From GCA-003244245 sp050699595 (GTDB lineage Bacteria > Actinomycetota > Actinomycetes > Mycobacteriales > Pseudonocardiaceae), in NCBI GenBank assembly GCA_050699595.1, contig JBOHFI010000024.1, forward strand, positions 1 through 64,000: DNA of 64,000 nucleotides. Reading direction: 5' to 3'. The position numbers and the translations under genes were made by a program. Position 1 is the first letter of the stretch. Every line of letters starts with the position of its first letter. Shown here piece after piece: positions 15,976 through 24,143 of the stretch. The notes beneath the pieces were generated by a model. It made no database searches and was not told the DNA's origin. It saw only the letters and a program-made list of their open reading frames with translations.

Positions 15976-17142
15976 TCAGGCACTGGCAGCGACGGCGACG
16001 GCCCTGTGGGCCGCCTCGGCCAGGGTGTCCGCGGTGATGATGGGCAGTCCGGAGTCACGCAGGATCCGCCGGCCCTGCTCGACGTTAGTGCCGGCCAGCC
16101 GTACCACCACCGGGATTGTGACGTCGATCTCGGTGAACGCGGCCACGATGCCCTCGGCGACCCAGTCGCAGCGGTTGATGCCCGCGAAGATGTTAATCAA
16201 CATCGCCTTGACGTTGCCGTCCCGCAGCACCGCGCGGAAGGCCTTGAGGACCCGCTGGGGCGACGCACCACCGCCGATGTCCAGGAAGTTCGCCGGCTCC
16301 CCACCCGCGATTTTGATCATGTCCATGGTCGCCATCGCCAGACCGGCCCCGTTGATCATGCAGCCGATGTCGCCGTCGAGGCCGACGTAGGACAGCCCGC
16401 GGTCGGCCGCGTGGCTCTCCCTGGCGTCTTCCTGGCTGCGGTCGCGCAGCTCGGAGATCTCGGGGTGGCGAAACAGCGCGTTGTCATCGAAGGACATCTT
16501 GGCGTCGAGCGTGACGATGTCGCCCCGGCCCGTCACGGCCAGCGGGTTGATCTCCAACAGGGTGGCGTCCAGGTCCCGGAAAGCCCGGTACGCTCGCCGG
16601 AAGATCCGGCTGGCCTCGGCGATCTGCGCCGGTGGCAGGCCCAGCGCGAACGCGATCTCCCGTCCTTGGAACTCCAGGAACCCCGCCGCGGGGTCGATCG
16701 TCGTGCGCACCAGCGCCTCGGGCTTGGCGGCCGCCAGCTCCTCGATCTCCACGCCGCCCTCGGCCGAGGTAATGATCACCACCCGCTCGATGCGGCGGTC
16801 CAGCACGATGCTGAAGTACAGCTCGCGGGCGATGTCGGTGGCCTCCTCGACGTACACCCGGTAGATCAACTTGCCGCCCGGACCGGACTGTGTGGTGACC
16901 AGTCGCCGGCCGAACATGCCGCTCGCAGCGTCGTGCACCGCGCAGTCGGAGTGACACAGCTGTACCCCGCCGGCTGCACTGCGGCCACCGGTGTGTACCT
17001 GGGCTTTGACCACCCAGGCCGACCCGCCGATCTCGGTGCACCGGTAGGACGCCTGCTCGGGGTTGTAGGCCAGACCACCGCGGGGGACGGGGACCCCGAA
17101 GCGGGCCAGGATCTCCTTGGCCTGATACTCGTGGATGTCCAT
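15976..17142 (-). CDS. mtkA: Malate-CoA ligase beta subunit (succinyl-CoA synthetase beta family)
   Basis: The 388-residue ATP-grasp protein begins MDIHEYQAKEILARFGVPVP, the classic start of SucC/MtkA. It continues with VVKAQVHTGGR, LLEINPLAVTGRGDIVTLDAKM, NGAGLAMATMDMIK and FLDIGGGAS. It binds ATP and the carboxylate substrate and pairs with the downstream alpha subunit. The gene lies 10 bases after mcl. The assignment to malate rather than succinate rests on gene context. Confidence 0.8.
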   Translation of the reverse strand: MDIHEYQAKEILARFGVPVPRGGLAYNPEQASYRCTEIGGSAWVVKAQVHTGGRSAAGGVQLCHSDCAVHDAASGMFGRRLVTTQSGPGGKLIYRVYVEEATDIARELYFSIVLDRRIERVVIITSAEGGVEIEELAAAKPEALVRTTIDPAAGFLEFQGREIAFALGLPPAQIAEASRIFRRAYRAFRDLDATLLEINPLAVTGRGDIVTLDAKMSFDDNALFRHPEISELRDRSQEDARESHAADRGLSYVGLDGDIGCMINGAGLAMATMDMIKIAGGEPANFLDIGGGASPQRVLKAFRAVLRDGNVKAMLINIFAGINRCDWVAEGIVAAFTEIDVTIPVVVRLAGTNVEQGRRILRDSGLPIITADTLAEAAHRAVAVAASA

Positions 17143-17152
17143 GATCGTCCCG

Positions 17153-18106
17153 CTAGGACCGGCTGCCGGCTGCGGCCTTGATCGCCTGGTCCAGGGAGAG
17201 CACCGTCTGGGCCATCCGCTCCGATGCGGCGTCGATCATTCTGCCATCCACCGCCGCGGCGCCCCTGCCTTGTGCCGCAGCCTCGGCCAGCGCGTCGACG
17301 ATGCGCTGCGCCTGCTTGACCTCGGTTTCCAGTGGGCTGAACACCTCATTGGCCGGCTCGACCTGGCTGGGATGGATCGCCCATTTACCCTCAGCGCCCA
17401 GCGCCGCGGCCCGCCGGGCACCGGCGCGGTAGCCATCGGGGTCGGAGAAGTCACCGAACGGGCCGTCGATCGGGCGTAGCCCGTAGGCCCGGCAGGCCAC
17501 GATCATCCGCGACAGCGCGAAATGCCACTGGTCACCGGGATAGTCCGGGTTCAGGCCACCGATGCTCACCGTGCGGGCCCGGTTGCTCGCGGCGTAATCG
17601 GCCACCCCGAAGTGCAATGCCTCCAACCGGCCGGGACTGCTCGCGATGGCCTCCACGTTCGCCATCCCCAGCGCGGTCTCGATCAGCGCCTCGATACCGA
17701 CCTTGTCCTGGTAACCCTTGGCCTGCTCCACCTGGTTGATGAGCGTCTCCACGCAGTACAGGTCCGCGGGCACCCCGACCTTGGGCACCAGGATGGTGTG
17801 CACCCGGTCCCCCGCCTGCTCCATCACGTCGATGACGTCGCGATACATGTAGTGGGTGTCCAGCCCGTTGATCCGCACCGACACCGTCTTGCCCTTGGCC
17901 GTCCAGTCGATGTCGCGCAGTGCATCGATGACATTGCGGCGGGCCCGCTCCTTGTCCGCGGGGGCTACCGCGTCCTCCAGATCGAGGAACACGACATCGG
18001 CAGCGCTGTTCGCGGCCTTGTCGATGAAGCCGGTGTTCGATCCCGGCACCGCGAGCTCACTGCGCTGCAAGCGCGGCCGGCGCATCGGATAAAGGGTGTG
18101 GCTCAC
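17153..18106 (-). CDS. mcl: L-malyl-CoA lyase (HpcH/HpaI, CitE family)
   Basis: The GTG at 18106 (SHTLYPMRRPRLQRSELAVPG) overlaps the sgaA stop by four bases. The 317-residue protein shows VVFLDLEDAVAPADKERAR, VRINGLDTHYMYRD, ILVPKVG, IEALIETALGM and GKWAIHPSQV, all typical of malyl-CoA/beta-methylmalyl-CoA lyases. The acidic residues in DLEDAV and IEALIET bind Mg2+ and the CoA ester. It cleaves malyl-CoA to acetyl-CoA and glyoxylate, the step that regenerates glyoxylate in the serine cycle. A frame extending upstream to 18256 is antisense-type sequence within sgaA and is not used. Confidence 0.87.
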   Translation of the reverse strand: MSHTLYPMRRPRLQRSELAVPGSNTGFIDKAANSAADVVFLDLEDAVAPADKERARRNVIDALRDIDWTAKGKTVSVRINGLDTHYMYRDVIDVMEQAGDRVHTILVPKVGVPADLYCVETLINQVEQAKGYQDKVGIEALIETALGMANVEAIASSPGRLEALHFGVADYAASNRARTVSIGGLNPDYPGDQWHFALSRMIVACRAYGLRPIDGPFGDFSDPDGYRAGARRAAALGAEGKWAIHPSQVEPANEVFSPLETEVKQAQRIVDALAEAAAQGRGAAAVDGRMIDAASERMAQTVLSLDQAIKAAAGSRS

Positions 18107-19317
18107 CTGGCTCCTCCTCGGGGGCCCACCTCGGCCTCCAACGCGGCGGTCGCGCTGCGAAAATATCCTTGCGCCGCCGCGACGCCGGCCCCGAGCTCCA
18201 CCTTGGCCCCGGCGTCGGCCAGCGACATCTCCGCGCTGGCCAGCGCGGCAAGGCACATCACCTCGTTGAGATCGCCGAGGTGGCCGATCCGGAACACCAT
18301 GCCCGCGACCTTGGACAGGCCGCCCCCGAACGACGTGCGGTACCGGTGGAAGCCGATCCGACAGACCTCAGCGGCGTCCACGCCCTCCGGAGTGCGGATC
18401 GCCGTGACGGTGTCGGAGTACCACCGCGGCTCCAGCGCACACAACGACAGGCCCAACGCGTCCACCCCGCGACGGATCCCCTCGGCGAGCCGGTGGTGGC
18501 GCTGGAACACCCGCGGCAGGCCTTCGTCGAACAGCAGGTCCAGCGCGCACCGCAGGCCGTGCAGCATCGGGATGGACGGGGTGTAGGGGAAGTAACCGAG
18601 GTCGTTGCTCGTGATCATGTCCTCGAAGCTGAAGTAGCAGCGCGGCATCGTCGAGGACTGGTGCGCCTCCAGTGCCTTGGCGCTGACCCCGAGCATGGAC
18701 ATCCCGGCGGGCATCATCAAACCCTTCTGCGAGCCGCTCACCGCCAGATCGACGCCCCACGCCTGCTGCTCGAACGGGATCGAGCCCAGCGAGGACACCG
18801 CGTCGACGAACAGCAGCGCCTCCGAGCCGGCCGCGTCCATCACCCGGCGCACCTCGGCGATGTCTGAGGTCACCCCGGTGGAGGTCTCGTTGTGGCAGAC
18901 GAAGACACCCTTGATGGTCTTGTCCGCGGCGAGGTGGCGGGCGTAGTCCTCCAGCGGGACGCCCTCCCCCCACTCCCGGTCGATGCAGATCACGTCGAGG
19001 CCCAGCCGCTGCGCCATATTGGCCCAGAGGTGGGAGAACTGGCCGAAACGCGACATCAGCACCCGGTCGCCCCGGTTGAGGGTGTTGCTGATCGCTGCCT
19101 CCCACGCGCCGGTGCCAGAGGACGGGTACAGGAAGACCCGGCCGGTCTCGGTGACGAAGATCTTCTTCAGGTCGGCGAACAGCGGCAGGGTCAGCTCAGG
19201 GAAATCCGGTGCCCGGTGGTCCTGCATCGGGACGTTCATCGCGCGGCGCACCGCGTCCGGGACATTGGTCGGACCGGGGATGAACAGGTGCATGGGTCCG
19301 TTAGGCATGGCCGTCAC
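18103..19317 (-). CDS. sgaA: Serine-glyoxylate aminotransferase
   Basis: The 404-residue class V PLP aminotransferase starts MTAMPNGPMHLFIPGPTNVPDAV. It contains YPSSGTGAWEAAISN, VDAVSSLGSIPFE, the PLP lysine in SGSQKGLMMPAGM and a C-terminal FRIGHLGDLNE. It transfers the amino group of serine to glyoxylate, giving hydroxypyruvate and glycine, the entry of the serine cycle. It overlaps glyA by 17 bases and mcl by four, so the three are strongly coupled. The distinct SgaA/AGAT-type sequence plus context makes the substrate call fairly secure. Confidence 0.88.
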   Translation of the reverse strand: MTAMPNGPMHLFIPGPTNVPDAVRRAMNVPMQDHRAPDFPELTLPLFADLKKIFVTETGRVFLYPSSGTGAWEAAISNTLNRGDRVLMSRFGQFSHLWANMAQRLGLDVICIDREWGEGVPLEDYARHLAADKTIKGVFVCHNETSTGVTSDIAEVRRVMDAAGSEALLFVDAVSSLGSIPFEQQAWGVDLAVSGSQKGLMMPAGMSMLGVSAKALEAHQSSTMPRCYFSFEDMITSNDLGYFPYTPSIPMLHGLRCALDLLFDEGLPRVFQRHHRLAEGIRRGVDALGLSLCALEPRWYSDTVTAIRTPEGVDAAEVCRIGFHRYRTSFGGGLSKVAGMVFRIGHLGDLNEVMCLAALASAEMSLADAGAKVELGAGVAAAQGYFRSATAALEAEVGPRGGAR

Positions 19318-20641
19318 CGCTCTTCGAGGCTGGGTATCTGGGGTTCTGGGGGGGGCTGGGTGCGAGCTGGGGGTACAGCGGGTAGCGCTGGGCGAGCACC
19401 CGGGTGCGCTCAGTGAGCGACGCTCGCTTCACGTCATCCAGATCGCCTCTGAGCGCCTCTGTAATAATCTTGCCGATCTCGCGGAAGTCGCTTTCCTGCA
19501 GGCCGCGGGTCGCCAGCGGGGCGGTCCCGATCCGCAGGCCGGACGCGACAGCCGGCGGTCGGGGGTCGAAGGGCACCGCGTTGCGGTTGACGGTGATCCC
19601 GATCTCGGCGAGCCGGTCCTCGGCTTGGCGCCCGTTCAGCGGGGATTCCCGCAGGTCGGCGAGCACCAGGTGGACGTCGGTGCCGCCGGTGAGCACGTCG
19701 AGCCCACCGCTGAGCATCTCCTCGGCGAGCACGCGAGCACCGGCCAGAGTGCGCCGTTGGCGCTCCCGGAACGCCGGCGACGCGGCGATCTTCAGCGCCA
19801 CCGCCTTGGCGGCGATCACGTGCATCAGCGGGCCGCCCTGCCAGCCCGGGAACGTCCTTGAATTGATCTTCTTCGCGAACTCCTCCTTGCAGAGGATCAT
19901 CCCGCTGCGCGGCCCGCCCAACGTCTTGTGGATCGTCGTGCTGACGACGTCGGCGTAGGGCACCGGGTTGGGGTGCTCACCGGCCGCGACCAGGCCGGCG
20001 AAGTGCGCCATGTCGACGAACAAGTAGGCGCCCACCTCGTCGGCGATCTCACGGAAACGAGCGAAATCCAGCTGACGAGGGTAGGCCGACCAGCCGGCGA
20101 TGATCATCTTCGGCCGGTGCTCCTTGGCCAGCCGGGCGAGCTCGTCCATGTCCACGAGCGAGGTCTCCCGGTCCACCCCATAGGGCACCACGGTGTAGTT
20201 CAGCCCAGAGAAATTGATCTTCATGCCGTGGGTGAGGTGCCCACCATGGTCGAGCTTCATCCCCAGGAACGTGTCGCCGTGTTCCAGCAGCGCGCTGAAG
20301 ACGATGGCGTTGGCCGAGGCGCCGCTATGCGGCTGCACGTTGGCGTGCTCGGCCCCGAACAGCTCCTTGGCCCGGTCGATGGCCAGCTGCTCAGCCACGT
20401 CGACGTGCTCGCAACCGCCGTAGTACCGCCGGCCCGGGTAGCCCTCCGCATACTTGTTGGTGAGCACCGAGCCCTGGCAGTCCAGAACGGCCTGCGGCAC
20501 GAAGTTCTCCGAGGCGATCATCTCCAGGGTGTGCTCCTGGCGGGAGAGCTCGTTCGCGAGCACCTCGGTGATCTCGGGGTCGACCTCGGCGACCGGCTTG
20601 GTGAAGAAGTCAGTGGGCAGGTCAGCGGGCAGAGCACTCAT
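19301..20641 (-). CDS. glyA: Serine hydroxymethyltransferase
   Basis: The 446-residue SHMT shows NELSRQEHTLEMIASENFVPQAV in adjoining segments, KYAEGYPGRRYYGGCEHVD, GHLTHGMKINFSG and the PLP lysine region VVSTTIHKTLGGPRSGM. It also has SRTFPGWQGGPLMHVIAAKAV in adjoining segments. It combines glycine with methylene-tetrahydrofolate to give serine. It is the first gene of the run and slightly longer than usual (about 420) through a Pro-rich C-terminal tail that overlaps sgaA. Actinomycetes normally have a housekeeping glyA as well, so this copy is probably the pathway-specific one. Confidence 0.92.
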   Translation of the reverse strand: MSALPADLPTDFFTKPVAEVDPEITEVLANELSRQEHTLEMIASENFVPQAVLDCQGSVLTNKYAEGYPGRRYYGGCEHVDVAEQLAIDRAKELFGAEHANVQPHSGASANAIVFSALLEHGDTFLGMKLDHGGHLTHGMKINFSGLNYTVVPYGVDRETSLVDMDELARLAKEHRPKMIIAGWSAYPRQLDFARFREIADEVGAYLFVDMAHFAGLVAAGEHPNPVPYADVVSTTIHKTLGGPRSGMILCKEEFAKKINSRTFPGWQGGPLMHVIAAKAVALKIAASPAFRERQRRTLAGARVLAEEMLSGGLDVLTGGTDVHLVLADLRESPLNGRQAEDRLAEIGITVNRNAVPFDPRPPAVASGLRIGTAPLATRGLQESDFREIGKIITEALRGDLDDVKRASLTERTRVLAQRYPLYPQLAPSPPQNPRYPASKSGDGHA

Positions 20642-20874
20642 CGGTGAATCCTCAGCTCGTAGGGCTGTGACTCCGGCTGGGATGCAGAACCCACCACCGT
20701 CGAGGCTCGCGAACTCGTGATCGGCGAACCCCCTCCCTGGGCAGCATATCGACTCCGGCGCCCGGACAGACAGCCCTTCTTAGGACGGCTCCCCTGCCCG
20801 GGGCCGCGCTTGCGTGCCACCGTGCCGCCAGACACGGGTGGCCAGCAGCGACGGTCGGGCCGCAGACCCCACCG

Positions 20875-22170
20875 TCAGGGGGTTTTCTGGCTCATGAGCA
20901 AGCTGAGCTGCTCGGCGGTCTCGCGGGTGTTTCCTGGTATGTGCTCATGCTTGAGTTCGGGCAGTATCCCGGCGAGCAGGACGACCATTCGGGCTGAGTT
21001 CACGTGGCCGACCATGGCCGCGATCTGGCGCATGGTCGCCTCGGCATCGCGCCAGGCGCCGACCTTCACTTGCGCACCCAGCAAATACCCCAGCCCCATG
21101 TAGCGATTACGCCTGTATTGTGGTGCCGTCGCCGCGACCGACCGTTCGAACATGCTCAACGCCTCGCGCGGACGCCCGAGGTCGGCGAGTGCCATGCCTT
21201 CGTGCCAGGCCAGCTCGCGCTCGTCAACCCACCACGCCCACTTCGGATCGCTGCCTCGAACACCGTCCTCGTAGTGTGAGCGCGCCTGGTCGAACAGCCT
21301 GAGCGCCCGCTCGTCACCACCTTGGGCCAGAGCGCGGGCTTCGCGCACCACAAATAGCGTCCTGACTCGTGGCGTGAGCCGGTCACGGCTTTCCAGCACC
21401 GAGCGCGCGAGGTGGAGCGCTTCGCGGGGCAGCCCGAGAAAACTAGCGTGCATACTTGCGTTCTGGAGCGTGAGCAGCTCCATACTCCGGTCGCCGGCCA
21501 GACGGCAGAAGTAGAGTGACTCCTGGTTCATGCTCCGCACATCGTCTTGCCGATTCGCATCATAGAGCAACCATCCGGCAACTTCGGCCAGCTCCCCCGC
21601 GGTGGCGTGCAGGTCACGTTCAATGGCCGGCTCATAGGCACCGGTATCGAGCTGCTGGTGCACCGAACGGAAGAACCGCACCACCAGGGGCGCAAGGTCG
21701 GCGCCGCCGAGACATCCATCCAGCGCGATGATGTGCCAGATGTACTGTTGCGCAGCGTCGAGGTACGCCGTGTCAGCGTATGCAGTCACGGGAAAGGCCA
21801 GCAGGAAAGCCGGGGACGCTGAGTCGTTGTCCACGGTGGGCAGTGGGGCCCGGGGCGGCCCAAGCAGCTCGCTTCGCCTTGCCCGCACAGGCTGGAAGAA
21901 TTGCTGAACCGTGACACCCGGGAACATCGCCTCCAGGACTCTGCACGCGTCAGGATGGGGCATGCCGCGAATATTACCTCTGAGCCACCTATAAAATTCC
22001 GCATGCGCGGGACAGGTCCCGACAAGCGAGGAATCGAGCGTTTTCGCGACCTTGTCCCACTGGCGGGAGAACGTCTCCCTCGTCTGCCAGTGGCGCACCC
22101 GCAGCAGTGCCTTCAGCAAGGTGGGCTCATCGACAAGCCGGTCCTCGTCCGCTTCCATAGTCGCCATCAT
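20875..22170 (-). CDS. TPR-containing XRE-like regulator next to graspetide remnant
   Basis: The start is placed at the double ATG 22170 (MMATMEADEDRLV); the open frame extends far upstream but only as out-of-frame methyltransferase DNA. The ~430-residue protein has an N-terminal region (WQTRETFSRQWDKVAKTL, EFYRWLRGNIRGMPHPDACRVLEAMFPG) like the atypical HTH of actinobacterial regulators. A long helical TPR-like C-terminus follows (REALHLARSVLESRD, RPREALSMFERSVAA). Such regulators are frequent beside RiPP loci. Here it follows the decayed methyltransferase, so it may be an orphan or regulate the intact loci. Confidence 0.65.
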   Translation of the reverse strand: MMATMEADEDRLVDEPTLLKALLRVRHWQTRETFSRQWDKVAKTLDSSLVGTCPAHAEFYRWLRGNIRGMPHPDACRVLEAMFPGVTVQQFFQPVRARRSELLGPPRAPLPTVDNDSASPAFLLAFPVTAYADTAYLDAAQQYIWHIIALDGCLGGADLAPLVVRFFRSVHQQLDTGAYEPAIERDLHATAGELAEVAGWLLYDANRQDDVRSMNQESLYFCRLAGDRSMELLTLQNASMHASFLGLPREALHLARSVLESRDRLTPRVRTLFVVREARALAQGGDERALRLFDQARSHYEDGVRGSDPKWAWWVDERELAWHEGMALADLGRPREALSMFERSVAATAPQYRRNRYMGLGYLLGAQVKVGAWRDAEATMRQIAAMVGHVNSARMVVLLAGILPELKHEHIPGNTRETAEQLSLLMSQKTP

Positions 22171-23026
22171 ACTCAGGGAGGATGGGAAGCTCCCACTGGT
22201 GGGGGCTGTCTGGACGATCAAGCCAGATGGTGTGCCGACCGTGGCGGACGGTGAGGCCGAATCGGTTTCGGGTGGGTCGACCGATGTGTCGCCAGTGGTG
22301 GTGCGCGGTTTCGATGCAGTCCCAGAGTGAGGTGGTTCCATCCCCCGCCGGGGAGGGTGAGTTCGGCGAAGAATTCGAAGGGGTTGGTCTCGTCGGTGAT
22401 GATGTCGGCGGGAAGGGTCGTGGGCCGCTGGTCTCCTTCGTCGTCGATGGCGCGAAACGCCCGATCGGCCGCGTCGTGGCGGTCTAGGTGGCGGACGGGC
22501 ATGAACCCGCCGAAATCGGGCAGGAAGCGGCCTTGTGCGCAGCCGTCGGCTTCCACGGTGAGTCTGAGCAGCAGGCCACCGCAGTTGCGCCGGTCCAGCG
22601 GCAGCACGATGATTCCGCCGGCACGGGTCTGCGCAATCCATTCCTGTGGTATGCCGGGGATGCCGACGGTGGCGATGATCCGGTCGAACGGTGCGCGAGA
22701 CTCGTAGCCGGTAACACCATCCCGCGCGGCCAGATGGGGCTGGTAGCCGAGTTCGGTGAGGCGGTCCCGGGCGGTGCTGACCACGCGCGGGTCGATGTCG
22801 ATACTCGTCACATGGTCGGAACCGGCACGGTGGCACAGCAGCGCGGTGTTGTAGCCGGTTCCTGTAGTACCCAGCCTGAGAGCTCGGGCGTTTGCACGAA
22901 GTAGTACGGCACGAAGGGGCCACGGGGGATGTCACGAAACGCCGCGAGCCATTCTGGGTCCGACACGTCGCCGCTCGCGACGAGCGTATCGACAAACTCG
23001 GCTTTCAGCGAGTCGATATCAGTCAC
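22128..23026 (-). pseudogene. Decayed PIMT-type graspetide methyltransferase
   Basis: The N-terminal part (from GTG 23026, TDIDSLKAEFVDTLVASG, then WLAAFRDIPRGPFVPYYF) stops matching after about 45 codons. It jumps, in another frame, to TGTGYNTALLCHRAGSDHVTSIDIDPR, so roughly 60-70 codons including the YSDRTLVTQ region are deleted. It then runs normally (DRIIATVGIPGIPQEW, FGGFMPVRHL) until about 22340. A further shift there is needed to reach WDCIETAHHHW, RFGLTVRHGRHTIWLD and the stop near 22128. The gene is homologous to the methyltransferases at 9658 and 58307 and keeps the GTGA junction with an ATP-grasp remnant. Confidence 0.8.
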
Positions 23027-23085
23027 GGTTGCGAACGTCCTTTCAGCGCGTCAGCATGAGCGCCCGCAATGGCATTACCCACATC
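23023..23085 (-). pseudogene. C-terminal remnant of an ATP-grasp graspetide ligase
   Basis: About 20 codons reading SDVGNAIAGAHADALKGRSQP end at a TGA that overlaps the methyltransferase GTG, just as in the two intact loci. The tail resembles their ligase ends (RALAATLKGRPA and ASAIADALQGRTTPP). Sequence further upstream has an in-frame stop and no similarity, so the rest of the ligase and the precursor are gone. Confidence 0.45.
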
Positions 23086-23255
23086 GGACACGAACACTCA
23101 CGCGGTCTGCGGATCGTTCGTGCCCATCGTACGCGGCACTCGCAGACCGCACGCCACCGCCTGCCCAGGGCCCCGGCAAAGTCCTGTTTCGACAGATAGC
23201 TGACCATAGCCCGCCGAACGAGGGGGCGGTCGGTGATCCTGGGTGCTCTCAGTGC

Positions 23256-23315
23256 GCCGAGTTCGACAGGAATGCTGTTCGGTCGGCTTCTTGCAGCTCC
23301 GAGGTCGAACTCGGC
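23256..23315. repeat. 60-bp inverted-repeat element, copy A
   Basis: The arms gccgagttcgac (23256-23267) and gtcgaactcggc (23304-23315) are perfect 12-bp inverted repeats around 36 bases. Two more copies of exactly the same length lie at 38627 and 50387. This copy sits between the graspetide remnant and the transporter fragment. Confidence 0.85.
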
Positions 23316-23659
23316 GACAATAGGGTTGATCACGAGCTACGAGACACTCACAGATCTACGGGACACACCCTGGCCCGACCAGCGGCCGTCGAGCAGCTCA
23401 GCCCCGGCACTGAGCTGCTCAGGAAAATCGGCCGCGTCACATCGGAACAGGGGGACAACCCGGCGCAGTCGCGGATCAGACCTACCTGCGCGTTCTCGCC
23501 ATACCCCAGCTCGGTGGTTCTCTTGTCTTGGCGGCCCTCGGGCCGCGACGCCGATCATTCGGTCGGTGGGCCGAGCCGTGCGAGAGCTGGGGGAAGTCGA
23601 TGACAGGCAGGCAAGCCGCGATGCCGGGCGAGGCGGGGATGCGCCGGGGGGCGCAGTGC

Positions 23660-24005
23660 GAGAGCGGGGACGGGGCGGCGCTGGTGTTCCCCAAGCTGTT
23701 CTTTCCTGGACAGTCGGCGTCGGCCGGGGTGCTGGCCGCATTCGGGACATATTTCGTCGGGTTCGCCGCCCGTCCGGTCGGGGCGGCGATCTTCGGGCGC
23801 TTCGGGGACCGGCTGGGGCGCAAGTCCACGCTGGTCGCGACGCTGATGCTCGGCGGGATCAGCACGTTCCTGATCGGTTGCCTGCCCGACTATGCGACGA
23901 TCGGGTTCGCCGCGCCGGTGTTGCTGATCGTGCTGCGGGTGATCCAGGGCATCGGTGTGGGCGGGGAGTGGGGCGGCTCGGTGCTGATGGCGATGGAGTG
24001 GGCGC
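23660..24005 (+). pseudogene. Fragment of an MHS-type MFS transporter
   Basis: About 115 residues match the metabolite:H+ symporter branch of MFS: AALVFPKLFFPG, FGTYFVGFAARPVGAAIFGRFGDRLGRKST in adjoining segments, and IQGIGVGGEWGGSVLMAMEW. The first helix with its usual EWYDF motif is missing, and everything after the fifth helix is lost. The remaining frame runs into unrelated sequence before the CooC-like gene. A fragment this short cannot transport. Confidence 0.7.
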
Positions 24006-24080
24006 TGGTGCTGATGCCGCGACCGGATCAGCACCAGGGGCCGCGAGTGGCGTGCAGCGGCGGCTCACCCCGGGATGGTT

Positions 24081-24097
24081 CTGATAACTGTTATCAG
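24081..24097. promoter_or_regulatory. 17-bp palindrome upstream of the CooC-like gene
   Basis: CTGATAAC-T-GTTATCAG is a perfect palindrome with 8-bp arms, 46 bases before the GTG at 24144. It is much more AT-rich than its surroundings. This is the form of a dimeric repressor operator (TetR, GntR or MarR types). The regulator is not identified. Confidence 0.55.
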
Positions 24098-24143
24098 TAG
24101 TCTCGTGGCTTCCCGGCTCAACCCGCATTGCTCTGGAGGACGT

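Noticed and set aside
15026..17142. Housekeeping succinyl-CoA synthetase (sucCD) as the identity of the two ligase genes
   Set aside because: The fold fits, but the genes lie within a glyA-sgaA-mcl-hprA run, which makes malate-CoA ligase the better call; not proven without biochemistry.
20875..22995. 706-codon open frame extending the regulator upstream
   Set aside because: The first ~275 codons are out-of-frame DNA of the methyltransferase pseudogene; homology starts only at about 22170.
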